Shown here: in pieces, positions 15,187 through 25,024 of the stretch
How positions within the stretch are numbered: the stretch's first letter is position 1
How the letters are laid out: each line of letters starts with the position of its first letter
Notes under the pieces: generated by a model
Database searches by the model: none
The model's input: the letters and a program-made list of their open reading frames with translations, nothing else
Told to the model about the DNA's origin: nothing
Program-made: the position numbers and the translations under genes
Assembly: GCA_013426805.1 (NCBI GenBank)
Contig: JACDZG010000032.1
Span: forward strand, 1-61,884
Direction: 5' to 3'
DNA: 61,884 nucleotides
Source of the DNA: Chromatiaceae bacterium
Lineage (GTDB): Bacteria; Pseudomonadota; Gammaproteobacteria; Chromatiales; Chromatiaceae

Positions 15187-15362
15187 TAGGGGCGGGTTTC
15201 AAACCCGCCCCTACACGAAGGTCTGTCTGGATATCAGGTGCGAACGCTATCACACCGCGCGGCGACCGGACAGGGCGTCGGCAGGCGCCCGCTGGAGTCC
15301 GAGGCTTCAGCCTTGGTCAGCAGGCGCCAAGGCGGCTTTAGGGGCGACTAAAGTCGCCCCTA
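15187..15362. repeat. Two palindromic intergenic repeats in the 15069-15475 spacer
   Basis: TAGGGGCGGGTTT at 15187-15199 pairs with 15201-15213 (13-bp stem). TAGGGGCGACT at 15339-15349 pairs with 15352-15362 (11-bp stem). The first, with its downstream flank to about 15245, is repeated in the same orientation at about 18800-18860. No gene was recognised between 15069 and 15475. Confidence 0.75.
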
Positions 15363-15475
15363 CACATCGGTCGGTCATTTCCCGGAAATCACTTAAACCG
15401 CGCCGGCTGCAGCGATCGTCGAGTCTGCCGGGGCCGAGCCCATCCAAAAACATCGCATAGCGCGCCGGGCGCGGT

Positions 15476-16627
15476 TTAACGCCGGTCGAGCGGCACCCAC
15501 TTGCGATTTTCCGGACCGATGTAGTTGGCGCTCGGACGGATGATCTTGTTGTCCTGACGCTGCTCGATGACGTGGGCGGTCCAGCCGGTGATCCGGGCGA
15601 TCACGAAGATGGGTGTGAACATCGCGGTGGGGATGCCCATCTGGGAGTAGGCGACGGCGGAGAACCAGTCGAGATTGGGGAACATTTTCTTGAGATCCCA
15701 CATCACGGTTTCCAGCCGCTCCGCGACCTCGAACATGCGGGTGTCCTGGTTGGCCTCGGACAGCCGCCGGGCGACGCCCTTGATGACCTCGTTGCGCGGG
15801 TCGCCGACCGTATAGACCGGGTGGCCGAAGCCGATGACGATTTCCTTGCGCTCCATGCGGGCCTTGATGTCGGTCTCCGCATCGTCCGGGTCGGTATAGC
15901 GCTGCTGGATTTCGCAGGCGACCTCGTTGGCGCCGCCGTGCTTGGGTCCGCGCAGCGCGCCGATGGCGCCGGTGATGGCGGAGTAGATGTCGGAGTTGGT
16001 GCCGGCGATGACCCGCGAGGTGAAGGTCGAGGCGTTGAACTCGTGCTCGGCATAGAGGTTGAGCGAGGTGTGCATGGCGCGCACCCAGGCCGTCGACGGG
16101 GTGTGCTGGTGCAGCAGGTGCAGGAAGTGTCCGCCGATGGAGTCGTCTTCCGTCTGCACCTCGATGCGCCGGCCGTGATGGGCATAGTGGTGCCAATACA
16201 GCAGCATGGAGCCGGCACAGGCGATCAGCCGGTCACCGATGGCGCGGGCGCCGGCGAAGGGCATCGATTCCTTTTCGGGCTCCAGGGTGCCGAGCAGCGA
16301 GGTCCCGGTGCGCAGCACGTCCATCGGATGGGACGAGGGCGGGAGTTGCTCCAGCGCGGTCTTCATCGCGGCGGGCAGGCCGCGCATGGTGCGCAGACGG
16401 TGCTTGTAGGAGACGAGTTCCGCCCGGCTCGGCAAGTGCCCGTGAATCAGGAGATGGGCGATCTCCTCGAAGTCGGCGTGATCGGCAAAGTCGAGGATGT
16501 CGTAGCCCCGATAGTGCAGGTCGTTGCCGGTGCGCCCGACGGTACAGACGGCGGTGTTGCCGGCGGCGGTGCCGGAGAGTGCGACGGACTTCTTCGCCTT
16601 CGGCAATAGGCTCTCTTGCTCGGCCAT
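15476..16627 (-). CDS. prpC: 2-methylcitrate synthase
   Basis: PrpC condenses propionyl-CoA with oxaloacetate to 2-methylcitrate, the first committed step of the methylcitrate cycle. The 383-residue length is typical. It shows the citrate-synthase family landmarks: the N-terminal [16 protein letters not shown], the catalytic His regions in [11 protein letters not shown] and [17 protein letters not shown], and the Arg/Asp-containing C-terminal half. The N-terminal form without the extra domain of large citrate synthases, together with the prpB neighbour, favours methylcitrate over citrate synthase. It lies 84 bp after prpB on the same strand. A purine-rich AGAGAGA precedes the ATG. Confidence 0.93.
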   Translation of the reverse strand: MAEQESLLPKAKKSVALSGTAAGNTAVCTVGRTGNDLHYRGYDILDFADHADFEEIAHLLIHGHLPSRAELVSYKHRLRTMRGLPAAMKTALEQLPPSSHPMDVLRTGTSLLGTLEPEKESMPFAGARAIGDRLIACAGSMLLYWHHYAHHGRRIEVQTEDDSIGGHFLHLLHQHTPSTAWVRAMHTSLNLYAEHEFNASTFTSRVIAGTNSDIYSAITGAIGALRGPKHGGANEVACEIQQRYTDPDDAETDIKARMERKEIVIGFGHPVYTVGDPRNEVIKGVARRLSEANQDTRMFEVAERLETVMWDLKKMFPNLDWFSAVAYSQMGIPTAMFTPIFVIARITGWTAHVIEQRQDNKIIRPSANYIGPENRKWVPLDRR

Positions 16628-16711
16628 GCGGATCTCTCTCTTGGTTCAGTGATGTAGGAGGGGCTGGTCGGTCGGTGAACAGCAGTGCGTTCACCGGCGC
16701 ACCGGAGTTGT

Positions 16712-17596
16712 CTAATCCTTGTCCGTCGCGAACAGCGCGTCGAGCTTCTGCTCGAAGCTGTGATAATTGAGATAGTCATAGAGTTCCATGCGGGTCTGCA
16801 TGGTCTCCACCACCTTGGCCTGGGTGCCGTCCCGGCGAATCGCCTGGTAGACGTTGAGCGCGGCCTTGTTCATTGCCCGGAAGGCGGAGAGTGGATAGAG
16901 GACCAGCGAGCATCCGGCCTCGCCCAGTTCCTGGGTGGTGAACAGCGGGGTGGCGCCGAACTCGGTGATGTTGGCGAGGACCGGGACGCCGACGGCGGCC
17001 ACGAAGCGGCGGTATTGCTCCAGTTCCACGATGGCCTCGGGGAAGATCATGTCGGCGCCGGCCTCGACGCAGGCGATGCCGCGCTCGATGGCGGATTCCA
17101 TGCCTTCGACCGCCAGGGCGTCGGTGCGCGCCATGATGACCAGGTCATCGGTGCGGGCGTCCACAGCGGCCTTGATGCGGTCGACCATCTCTTCCTTGGA
17201 GACGATGGCCTTGTTCGGACGGTGTCCGCAGCGCTTGGCGGCAACCTGATCCTCGATATGGATGCCGGCCGCCCCGGCGCGCGCCATCTCCCGCACGGTG
17301 CGGGCGATGTTGAAGGCGCCGCCCCAGCCGGTGTCCGCGTCCACCAGCAGCGGGAGTTGCGTGGCGAAGGTGATGCGGCGCACGTCTTCCAGCACGTCGT
17401 TGAGACTGGTGATCCCCAAATCCGGCACCCCGAAGGAGCCCGCCGCGACCCCGCCGCCGGAGAGGTAGACGGCACGATAGCCGGTACGCTCCACCATCAT
17501 GGCGTGATAGGCGCTGATGGCGCCGACGACTTGGAGTGGGTGCTCGTCGTTGACGGCCTGGCGCAGACGGGCGCCGGGGGTGTTCGCTTGGGTCAT
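16712..17596 (-). CDS. prpB: 2-methylisocitrate lyase
   Basis: PrpB splits 2-methylisocitrate to pyruvate and succinate, the last step of the methylcitrate cycle. At 294 residues it is the usual size. The isocitrate-lyase family signature is KRCGHRPNK, with the catalytic Cys in KRCGH. The Mg-binding DADTGWGG and the [13 protein letters not shown] region are present. Its ATG overlaps the stop codon of the GntR regulator (ATGA), so both are translated from one transcript, followed by prpC. Confidence 0.95.
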   Translation of the reverse strand: MTQANTPGARLRQAVNDEHPLQVVGAISAYHAMMVERTGYRAVYLSGGGVAAGSFGVPDLGITSLNDVLEDVRRITFATQLPLLVDADTGWGGAFNIARTVREMARAGAAGIHIEDQVAAKRCGHRPNKAIVSKEEMVDRIKAAVDARTDDLVIMARTDALAVEGMESAIERGIACVEAGADMIFPEAIVELEQYRRFVAAVGVPVLANITEFGATPLFTTQELGEAGCSLVLYPLSAFRAMNKAALNVYQAIRRDGTQAKVVETMQTRMELYDYLNYHSFEQKLDALFATDKD

Positions 17597-18300
17597 GGGT
17601 CGGTCCGGTGTTGGGTGGTGGTCTCGGTGGCAAGACGGCGCTCGACGTTGCGCCGCGAGGCGCGGATGTGTCGACGCATCATGAGTTCGGCCAGTTCGCC
17701 GTCCCGCTCGGCGATGGCATCGACGATCAGTTCATGCTCCTTCAAGGCATCGCGCGCCCGGTTGCTGACCATCCCGAACTTGCAGCGGTACATGCGCGCC
17801 AAGTGGTAGAGGTCGTCGCACAGGATGCCGATCAGGCGCTGATTGCCGCTGCCCTGAACGATGCGGTAGTGAAAATCCATGTCCCCTTCCTTCTGGAAAT
17901 AGGCCTGCCAGTATTCGCGGGCGATCTCCCCGCGGTGCTGCTCCAGCAGCGCTTTGAGGTCGGCGATGGCAGCCGCCGACATTCGTTCCGCGGCGAGGCG
18001 GGCGGCCAGACCTTCCAGCGCTTCGCGGATCATGTAGATTTCCAGCAACTGCTCGCTGGACAGCGTAATGACCCGCGCGCCCAGGTTCGGGCGCCGCTCC
18101 ACCAGATTGGCGGACTCCAAGCGCCGCATCGCTTCGCGCAGCGGTCCGCGGCTGATTCCGTAGCGCGCGGCCATTTCCGGTTCACTGATTTTGCTGCCGG
18201 GGGGGATATTCCCCTCGACGATCGCCTGACGGAGTTGCCCGAAGACGCGGTCGGCGATGGTGGACGCCTCGTCAGGTTGAACGTCCGCTTGAGCTTCCAT
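17593..18300 (-). CDS. GntR family (FadR/FCD) transcriptional regulator of the prp operon
   Basis: This 235-residue protein has an N-terminal winged helix (about 13-85): [18 protein letters not shown], then [26 protein letters not shown]-terminal all-helical FCD ligand domain follows, with the metal-site pattern of Asp/His residues ([27 protein letters not shown]). FCD regulators bind small carboxylates or acyl compounds. Placement as first gene of gntR-prpB-prpC indicates control of propionate catabolism. A perfect 16-bp palindrome touches the region just upstream of the ATG (18303-18318), so autorepression is likely. The inducer may be 2-methylcitrate or a related acid, which is inference. 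Confidence 0.9.
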   Translation of the reverse strand: MEAQADVQPDEASTIADRVFGQLRQAIVEGNIPPGSKISEPEMAARYGISRGPLREAMRRLESANLVERRPNLGARVITLSSEQLLEIYMIREALEGLAARLAAERMSAAAIADLKALLEQHRGEIAREYWQAYFQKEGDMDFHYRIVQGSGNQRLIGILCDDLYHLARMYRCKFGMVSNRARDALKEHELIVDAIAERDGELAELMMRRHIRASRRNVERRLATETTTQHRTDP

Positions 18301-18302
18301 TT

Positions 18303-18378
18303 AAAGTGTCGACACTTTTATGCGATTTCAGGCAAAGATAGCTGAAATATTCAGGTTGTCAAGCCTGTTTGTCGACAA
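18303..18378. promoter_or_regulatory. Paired TGTCGACA operators upstream of gntR-prpBC
   Basis: AAAGTGTCGACACTTT (18303-18318) is a perfect 16-bp palindrome directly before the regulator's start codon. TTGTCGACAA (18369-18378) is a second palindrome with the same TGTCGACA core. Their centres are 63 bp apart, six helical turns, so two dimers would sit on one DNA face and could loop or repress cooperatively. The motif is not seen in front of prpE. Confidence 0.65.
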
Positions 18379-18547
18379 TAGAGAGCATTGATGACGGCGA
18401 CCGCGCTTTGCAGCGCGATGCGTTAGTGCTTGATGCGGGGTGGTGGAGGCGGCTCACCGCCGAGCACATCCCGCCGGTGAGCGAGTAGGATGCGGTGAGT
18501 ACTCGAACCGCATCACCCAACCCCATAACCCGCACTTTCCCGCCCGT

Positions 18548-18860
18548 TGTCGCTCGCTCCCACGCTCCGGCGTCAATGCCATTAAGTTAAGCCATTCTGG
18601 CTCCCACGCTCCTGCGTGGGAGCACGTGCGGGCGCTCCGCGTCCGGCGCCAAGACCGGACGCGGAGCGCCCGCCCGGCATTCCCACGCGGAACGTGGGAA
18701 CGAGAAACTGTGCTAGCGGCGGCGGGGCGGTTGAGGCGGGTCACCGGCGGGGAAATCCCGCCGGTGAGCTATGATCGCCCTCAAGCGTGATAACCTGACG
18801 TAGGGGTGGGTCTTAAACCCGCCCCCACACGAGTTCTGTCCGGATATCAGGTATGAAGGC
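18548..18860. repeat. REP-like and palindromic repeats between the gntR promoter and prpE
   Basis: CTCCCACGC boxes flank a long hairpin, GCGGGCGCTCCGCGTCCGG at 18628-18646 with 18655-18673. This is a second copy of the element at 11487-11590. From about 18800 to 18860 is a second copy of the repeat at 15187-15245 (AAACCCGCC, then GGATATCAGGT). No gene is seen between 18380 and 18877. Confidence 0.75.
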
Positions 18861-18877
18861 TCGATAGGCGGGACGGA

Positions 18878-20770
18878 TCAGCCGTGCTTGGCGTAGCCGA
18901 TGGCCGCGAGTGCGGCCTCGATCTCGTCCAGAATGGCCGGATCGTCGATGGTGGCCGGCGCCTTGTACTCCTTGCCGTCGGCGATGCTCTTCATGGTGCC
19001 GCGCAGGGTTTTGCCGGAGCGGGTCTTGGGCAGGCGCGGCACGATGACCACGGTCTTGAAGGCGGCCACCGGACCGATCTCGTCACGGACCTTGGTCACC
19101 AGTTCCTTCTGGATGATCGCGTGATCCCGCGTCACTCCGGACTTGAGCACGACCAGACCGAGCGGCAACTCGCCCTTGAGTTGATCCGCCGCACCGATCA
19201 CCGCGCACTCGGCGACATCCTGGTGCCCGGCCAGCACGGCCTCCATGCCGCCGGTGGACAGACGGTGGCCGGCGACATTGATGATGTCGTCGATGCGGCT
19301 CATCACGAAGATATATCCGTCCTCGTCGATATAGCCCGCGTCACCGGACAGGTAATAGCCCGGCTGGATGGCGAGGTAGGACTGGAAGTAGCGCTCCTCG
19401 TTGCCCCACAGGGTGGGCAGGCAGGCGGGCGGCAGCGGCAGTTTGATCATGATCCGGCCGATGTCACCGGGCTTGACCGGTTCCCCGTTCTCATCCAGCA
19501 CCTCGACGGCATAGCCGGGAACGGCCCGGGTGGGCGAGCCCGGCTTCACCGGCAGTTGCTCGATTCCAATGCAGTTGGCGGCGATGGCCCAACCGGTCTC
19601 GGTCTGCCACCAGTGGTCGATGACCGGAACCTTCAGAATCCGTTCGGCCCAGCCCAGGGTATCGGGGTCACAGCGCTCGCCGGCCAGGAACAGCGTGCGC
19701 AGGCTGCTGAGGTCGTATTTCTTGACGTATTCCGCGTTGGGGTCGTCGCGCTTGATGGCGCGAAACGCGGTCGGGGCGGTGAAGAGCACCGAAACCTTGT
19801 GCTCTTCGACCACGCGCCAAAAGGCGCCGGCGTCCGGGGTGCCGACCGGCTTGCCCTCGTAGACGATGGTGGTGCAGCCCATCAACAGGGGCGCATAGAC
19901 GATGTAGGAGTGGCCCACGACCCAGCCCACGTCGGAAGCGGCCCAGTAGACTTCACCGGGTTTCACGCCGTAGACATTGCCCATGCTCCAGGCCAGCGCC
20001 ACCGCATGTCCGCCGTTATCGCGCACCACGCCCTTGGGAACCCCGGTCGTTCCTGAGGTATAGAGGATGTAGAGTGGGTCGGTCGCCGCCACCGGGACGC
20101 AGTCGGCGGGTTGCGCCGCGGCCACCGCCTCGGCCCAGCCGACGTCGCGGCCTTCGACCAGGGTTCCGGGTCCTTGTGGGCGCTGGTAGATGATGCAGTG
20201 GTCGGGCTTGTGAGTCGCCAGGTTGATCGCTTCGTCGAGCAGCGGCTTGTACTGGATGACGCGGGTGGTTTCGATGCCGCAGGAGCCGGCCACCATGACC
20301 TTCGGCTTGGCGTCGTTGATGCGGGTGGCCAGTTCCAGGGAGGAGAAACCGCCGAACACCACGGAGTGGATGGCGCCGATGCGGGCGCAGCCGAGCATGG
20401 CGACCAGGGCTTCGGGGACCATCGGCATGTAGATGATGACCCGGTCGCCCTTGGTGACCCCGAGGTCACGCAGCGCCCCGGCGAAGTGGGACACCCGGTC
20501 CTGCAGTTGCCGATAGGTGATGACCTCCTTGGAGTTGGTCACCGGGCTGTCGTGGATGATCGCCGGCTGGTCGCCGCGGGTCGCCACATGGCGGTCGACG
20601 GCGTTGTAGCAGGTGTTGAGTTCCGCCCCGCTGAACCAGCGGTAGAAGGGCGGGCGGGAGTCGTCGAGCACGCGGTCCCAGGGCCGGACCCAGTCGATCA
20701 GGTCGGCGGCTTCCGCCCAGAAGCCATTGGGGTCTTTGATGGAGCGGTCATAGATAGCTTGGTAACCCAT
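18878..20770 (-). CDS. prpE: Propionyl-CoA synthetase (propionate-CoA ligase)
   Basis: PrpE activates propionate to propionyl-CoA through an acyl-AMP intermediate. The 630-residue protein has the AMP-binding motif ILYTSGTTGVPKG, the WWQTETG motif, YLSGDAGYIDEDGYIFVMSR with the hinge, and the C-terminal PKTRSGKTLRG whose Lys is the usual acetylation-regulated catalytic residue. The start MGYQAIYDRSIKDPNGFWAEAADLI-type N-terminus favours PrpE over acetyl-CoA synthetase (Acs). GGAGGA lies nine bases before the ATG. It supplies the substrate of PrpC but is separated from gntR-prpBC by a repeat-rich spacer and lacks the TGTCGACA operator, so it probably has its own promoter. Confidence 0.92.
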   Translation of the reverse strand: MGYQAIYDRSIKDPNGFWAEAADLIDWVRPWDRVLDDSRPPFYRWFSGAELNTCYNAVDRHVATRGDQPAIIHDSPVTNSKEVITYRQLQDRVSHFAGALRDLGVTKGDRVIIYMPMVPEALVAMLGCARIGAIHSVVFGGFSSLELATRINDAKPKVMVAGSCGIETTRVIQYKPLLDEAINLATHKPDHCIIYQRPQGPGTLVEGRDVGWAEAVAAAQPADCVPVAATDPLYILYTSGTTGVPKGVVRDNGGHAVALAWSMGNVYGVKPGEVYWAASDVGWVVGHSYIVYAPLLMGCTTIVYEGKPVGTPDAGAFWRVVEEHKVSVLFTAPTAFRAIKRDDPNAEYVKKYDLSSLRTLFLAGERCDPDTLGWAERILKVPVIDHWWQTETGWAIAANCIGIEQLPVKPGSPTRAVPGYAVEVLDENGEPVKPGDIGRIMIKLPLPPACLPTLWGNEERYFQSYLAIQPGYYLSGDAGYIDEDGYIFVMSRIDDIINVAGHRLSTGGMEAVLAGHQDVAECAVIGAADQLKGELPLGLVVLKSGVTRDHAIIQKELVTKVRDEIGPVAAFKTVVIVPRLPKTRSGKTLRGTMKSIADGKEYKAPATIDDPAILDEIEAALAAIGYAKHG

Positions 20771-21275
20771 CGTTTTTTCCTCCGGTGGTCAGAATATGGC
20801 CTCGGCACGGTGCGAGGCGTCTTCGTTTTGGGCGTCGCAACCCTAGCTGCTTCCGGGGGCGCTTGCAATGGTTCCGTCATCCATGGCATCCGCTGAATCC
20901 ACTACTCGCGCGAGCCATTCCCGGCTATCCTGAACACCCCTGCGTTGATGTTGCGCGGATGCGCCGGGGAGCTTGGGCTGTCTGCTGGTGGCCGTGGTCA
21001 CCAACCAGAATCGGTGGGCGGTGCGCTGCCGGCCCGCGGCGGCAGCCGACACCCGCGGTCCGCGACGGTGGCTGGCCCGCGTTCGACGACTTTGCCAACA
21101 GTTGGACCCAAGGGTCCGCGGGGACATCGGTCAACACGTCATGTCTAGACCCGACCACGAACGACATCCGAGCAGCGATGCGCTGCGCATCCGCGCGTCT
21201 TCGCCGTCCAGGTTGGTGAAGGGTTGGCGCCGGTTCGTGCCGCCCGTCGCCACCACCTGCTAGCTGACCGCAATC
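20771..21275. other. Intergenic spacer between prpE and the GGDEF-EAL gene
   Basis: About 500 bp separate two divergent genes. Small open frames occur, but none has a recognisable domain, a good ribosome-binding site, or an end that fits its neighbours. Promoters for prpE and for the sensor should lie here; no clear -10/-35 pair was seen. Confidence 0.5.
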
Positions 21276-23735
21276 TTGGGCAGCCTGCGGCGGGACAGAT
21301 CGGGGTCGGCGTTTCTGAGCCTGCGTTGGCAGGCGCTGATCGCTCTTTCGCTGATCCTCTTGCTGGTTAACGGCGCGCTCGCGCTCATGGCCTACCACCA
21401 ATCGCTCGCTCAGTTCGAACTCCAGCAATCGGGTGTCCGGGCGAACCAGGTCCGCCAGTTGCGTGGACTGTTGGAGAACAACTACGAGGAAATGACCCGG
21501 CTGGTGAGCGTGGTGCGAACCTTGGGCCAGAATGCTCCGGCCGATACGCCGGGCGGCCGGGACTTCGGTGCCCGTTTGGCGCGCGGACTCGAGAGCGAAG
21601 GGGCCTTGCTGGGCCTGGAATGGGATATTCGCTTGGTGCTCTGGATCAACCCGGTCGGTGTGCCCGTGCTGGTCTGGCCGGCGGATGCTCAGGCACCGGA
21701 CGCCGCGCTGTTCGCCGGACTGCGCGGTGCTGACGAGGGCGTCGCCCGGCTGTTCACGTGCCGGCCCGAGTGCCTCCAGTTCCTGGCCGCGCCGATTCTC
21801 TGGGAAGGCGAAACCGGGGGAACGCTGGTGCTTGGACGCTCACTAGCCGATGCCTTGCTTGCCTTCAATGCCCTGACCGGGGCCGAGGTGGCTGTCTTCA
21901 CCGGCGCGGCAACGGGTTCCGCGGACCTCAGTCACGCGGTCCGCTATCCGGCGATGACCCACCCGGGGCGGACCGAACCGATTATTCGCGCCATTGCCGC
22001 CGACCTCGTCACCGCACCGCGCGATGTTGCGGGTGCGGGCCAACCCGTGCTCGGTGCGCTTGACGGCCAATGGTTCGAGGTCTTCCGGGTGGATGCCTTG
22101 GCCCCCGGTATCAGTGTCCTCCTGGTGAACGAGGTGACGGCCGAGCGTCAGGCGATCCAGGCGGCGACCCGCATCAGCATCCTGCTCGGGTTGGGTGGGC
22201 TGATTTTATCCGCCTCGCTGCTGTTCTGGGTTGCCCAGTCCTCGGTGGGTCGGCTGCAGCGGATCGCGATCGCCTTGCCGCTGTTGGCCGATAATCGCTA
22301 TCGGGAGTTGCGGGCACGGTTACCCCCGGTGGGCGGCAGGTTGGCGCCAAAGGACGAACTGGATCAGCTCAGCGAGACCGCCCAGGCGCTGACCGATCGG
22401 ATGGAACTGCTGCAACGCGATCGGGAAGAGGCGGAAGCGCGGTTGGTGTGGTTGGCCGACCACGATCCCTTGACGCGTTTGTTCAACCGACGGCGTTTCA
22501 ACGACGACTTCTGCCGCGTATTGGATGCGGCACTGCGCTTTGGTCACCGCGGTGCCCTGCTGTTTCTCGATCTGGATCATTTCAAGGATGTGAATGATCT
22601 GAGCGGGCACCAGGTCGGCGATCTGATGTTGCAGCGCGTTGGCGACCAGTTGGGTAAACTGGCCCACCCAAGCGATATCCTGGCTCGTTTGGGCGGGGAT
22701 GAGTTTGCCCTGGTGCTTCCGGAATGCAACGAGGGCACCGCCCTGGAGTACGCCGAACGCATCCAGGCCGCGGTGCGCTCTATCATTGTGCGGGAGCATG
22801 TCCGCGTCCACCGGGTCAGTGCCAGTATCGGGATTGCCCTGTTCCCCGATCAGGGCCGCGAGGCGCATGAGCTGCTGGCGAATGCGGATCTCGCCATGTT
22901 CCAGGCCAAGGAGAAGGGTCGCGGACGCTGGCACCTGTTCTCCGCCGACGACCGCGCCCGCGAGCAGGCGGATGCCCGTGTCACCTGGCGGGACAAGATC
23001 GCCGAGGGCCTGCGCGAGGACCGCTTCGAGTTGCACTTCCAGCCGATCGTCGATATCGCGAGCGGGATCGTGCAGCACTGGGAAGCCCTGCTGCGGCTGC
23101 GCGACCCGCGCGGCGAGTTGGTTTATCCGGATCGCTTCATCCCGATCGCGGAGAAAACCGGTCAGATTCGGGCCATCGATCATTGGGTGTTGGCGCATGC
23201 GGTCACGCTGCTCGGCCTGGACCCACGCCTGCGGCTGGCGATCAATCTGTCCGGGAGCGCCATGGACGACGAGTCGCTGCTGCCCGACGTCGAACGCTTG
23301 CTGGCGGGGCACCGGGTGACGCCGACGCGTCTGGCCTTCGAGGTGACTGAAACCGCCGCGGTAGGGAGTATCGCCAGGGCGACCGAGCTGATGCAGGGCA
23401 TCCGGCAGCTCGGTTGCCGCTTCGCTCTGGATGACTTCGGTACCGGTTATGCGTCCTACGCCTATCTGCGCAAGCTCCCGGTCGACGACGTCAAGATCGA
23501 CGGCGCCTTTGTCCGCGACCTTGCAACCAACCGGGAGGACCGGATCTTCGTCAAGGCAATCACCGACATGGCTCACGGCATGGGGAAGCGGGTGATTGCG
23601 GAATATGTGGAGAACGCCGAAATCTACGCCGTTCTGAGTGAGCTGGGGGTCGATTGTGCCCAGGGCTATTATCTCGGTCGTCCGGCGCCCCATGCCGAAT
23701 CCGTGGAGCTGCCGCGTCCACTGGCGGTGGCTTAG
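21276..23735 (+). CDS. Membrane-bound GGDEF-EAL protein (c-di-GMP turnover)
   Basis: This 819-residue protein has one transmembrane helix near residues 17-38 and another near 295-320, bracketing a periplasmic sensor of about 250 residues with no recognised fold. A GGDEF domain follows, with the intact RLGGDEF signature at 472-477, then an EAL domain with EALLR (603), NLSG, EVTETAA, DDFGTGYAS and the KIDGAFV lysine. Both active sites look competent, so it could make or break down c-di-GMP; which dominates cannot be told. The start is a TTG with no clear ribosome-binding site, chosen because the first membrane helix follows at once. The LutC-like gene begins 23 bp after its stop. Confidence 0.88.
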   Translation: MGSLRRDRSGSAFLSLRWQALIALSLILLLVNGALALMAYHQSLAQFELQQSGVRANQVRQLRGLLENNYEEMTRLVSVVRTLGQNAPADTPGGRDFGARLARGLESEGALLGLEWDIRLVLWINPVGVPVLVWPADAQAPDAALFAGLRGADEGVARLFTCRPECLQFLAAPILWEGETGGTLVLGRSLADALLAFNALTGAEVAVFTGAATGSADLSHAVRYPAMTHPGRTEPIIRAIAADLVTAPRDVAGAGQPVLGALDGQWFEVFRVDALAPGISVLLVNEVTAERQAIQAATRISILLGLGGLILSASLLFWVAQSSVGRLQRIAIALPLLADNRYRELRARLPPVGGRLAPKDELDQLSETAQALTDRMELLQRDREEAEARLVWLADHDPLTRLFNRRRFNDDFCRVLDAALRFGHRGALLFLDLDHFKDVNDLSGHQVGDLMLQRVGDQLGKLAHPSDILARLGGDEFALVLPECNEGTALEYAERIQAAVRSIIVREHVRVHRVSASIGIALFPDQGREAHELLANADLAMFQAKEKGRGRWHLFSADDRAREQADARVTWRDKIAEGLREDRFELHFQPIVDIASGIVQHWEALLRLRDPRGELVYPDRFIPIAEKTGQIRAIDHWVLAHAVTLLGLDPRLRLAINLSGSAMDDESLLPDVERLLAGHRVTPTRLAFEVTETAAVGSIARATELMQGIRQLGCRFALDDFGTGYASYAYLRKLPVDDVKIDGAFVRDLATNREDRIFVKAITDMAHGMGKRVIAEYVENAEIYAVLSELGVDCAQGYYLGRPAPHAESVELPRPLAVA

Positions 23736-23758
23736 CGCCTTGTTATTCGGAGGTGATC

Positions 23759-24424
23759 ATGACCGATGCGAAGGCAGGAATTCTCACGCGCCTGCGGGCA
23801 GCCGTGCCGCCCGCGGTCAGTTCGGCAGCCGCGGTTGCGGTCCGCCGTTTCGATTGGGATTCAACCGAACGGTTGGCGCGTTTCCAGGAGCGACTGGCGG
23901 CGGTTCGCGGCCAAGTGCAGCGGGTCGGCGACGACTGGCCGCGGGTGCTGCACGACCTATTGCGTCAGCGTGGGGTGACGGAACTGCTGTGCGGTGGCGG
24001 TGGACCCGTCGCGGCCAAACTGCAAGGTGCCTGGCCGATGCCGTCTGCCATCCGCCTGCAACCCTATCAGGAGCCGATCGAGCGCTGGCGGGGTGAACTG
24101 TTCGATCAGGTCCAGGCGGGCTTCACCGGCTGCCGCGGTGCGATTGCCGAGACCGGAACCCTGGTGCTGTGGCCGGATATCCATGAGCCCCGGCTGCTGT
24201 CACTGGTGCCGCCGCTCCATGTCGTCGTGCTGGATGCCGGAACGATTTACAGCACCTTTGCTGAATTGATCGACGCTCAGGGCTGGGCGCAACGCCTGCC
24301 GACCAACGCCTTGCTGATCACCGGTCCGTCGAAGTCCGCCGATATCGAACAGACGCTGACCTATGGTGTGCATGGACCCAAGGAGTTGATCGTGCTGGTG
24401 CGCGACGGCGGGGCGGGCGCTTGA
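23759..24424 (+). CDS. LutC/YkgG-type LUD domain protein
   Basis: This 221-residue LUD (DUF162) protein resembles LutC, one of three subunits of the LutABC L-lactate oxidation complex. Family-like features are the VLDAGTIYSTFAELID segment near the middle and the closing LLITGPSKSADIEQTLTYGVHGPKEL, which is the family hallmark. A strong GGAGGTGATC ribosome-binding site precedes the ATG. LutA and LutB are not beside it: upstream is a c-di-GMP enzyme and downstream only debris. The rest of the complex must be elsewhere, or this copy has another job. It could be co-transcribed with the GGDEF-EAL gene (23-bp gap). Confidence 0.85.
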   Translation: MTDAKAGILTRLRAAVPPAVSSAAAVAVRRFDWDSTERLARFQERLAAVRGQVQRVGDDWPRVLHDLLRQRGVTELLCGGGGPVAAKLQGAWPMPSAIRLQPYQEPIERWRGELFDQVQAGFTGCRGAIAETGTLVLWPDIHEPRLLSLVPPLHVVVLDAGTIYSTFAELIDAQGWAQRLPTNALLITGPSKSADIEQTLTYGVHGPKELIVLVRDGGAGA

Positions 24425-24491
24425 CCGCTGAGCGACTGGTGCCGATTGATTCGATATCGGAGCCTTGCTTGCGGATCACCGGCGCTTTGGT

Positions 24492-24560
24492 CAACACGCT
24501 GACGCCCGTGTGCGCCGGTAGTCGTGACCAATTGATCCAAGCGCTCGACCACGCATGTGT
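24492..24560 (-). pseudogene. Decayed copy of a small DNA-binding-like gene
   Basis: Read on the minus strand this encodes VVERLDQLVTTTGAHGR. That matches [17 protein letters not shown] in the small gene at 25025-25234. The flanking sequence does not continue the match, so this looks like a partial duplicate that has decayed. Confidence 0.45.
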
Positions 24561-24618
24561 GAATAAACCCCGGAAGCGTTGATCGTGGTCGAGGTTCGGG
24601 GTGCGGCACGATCAACGT

Positions 24619-24807
24619 TCAGCCCGCGATGCCGCAGCGACTGATCACCAGGAGCGCGAGCAGTAAGGCCGACAGCCACCACCACCAGCGATTGCCGGTG
24701 GCCGATGCGGTTACCGGCCAGGGCTGTATCGGTTCATCGGGCTCGATCGCGTCACCGGACTCGAGTGCCTGGATGCTGCTGGTGATCCTGGCGACCCCAT
24801 GATTGGG
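24619..24807 (-). pseudogene. 3' remnant of a gene ending in a membrane helix
   Basis: This is an open minus-strand frame of 62 codons with no start codon. Its translation ends with WWWWLSALLLALLVIS and a short polar tail, preceded by an acidic, Pro-rich linker. The composition looks coding, but the 5' part is missing. The family is unknown. Confidence 0.3.
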
Positions 24808-25024
24808 TCACCGGCAGGACGTAGAACCGGTCAGCAAGGCGAATGGCGCCCCGCAGGCGGTAACTCCACCTCGGGACGACTCCCTCGTGAATCAGGTGAT
24901 GGACGAGTCGGCGTGCCGGGCAACGGGTGTCTCTTTGACGCCTTCATTCCGCAGCCAGTATAGATGGGAGAGGGGAAACTGCCAGGTCAGGTTTGACCAG
25001 TCCAATCCACCGCGTGTCGTTGCG

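Noticed and set aside
20771-21275. Small open frames in the prpE spacer as genes
   Set aside because: No domain, no convincing ribosome-binding site and no consistent end. They were left as intergenic.
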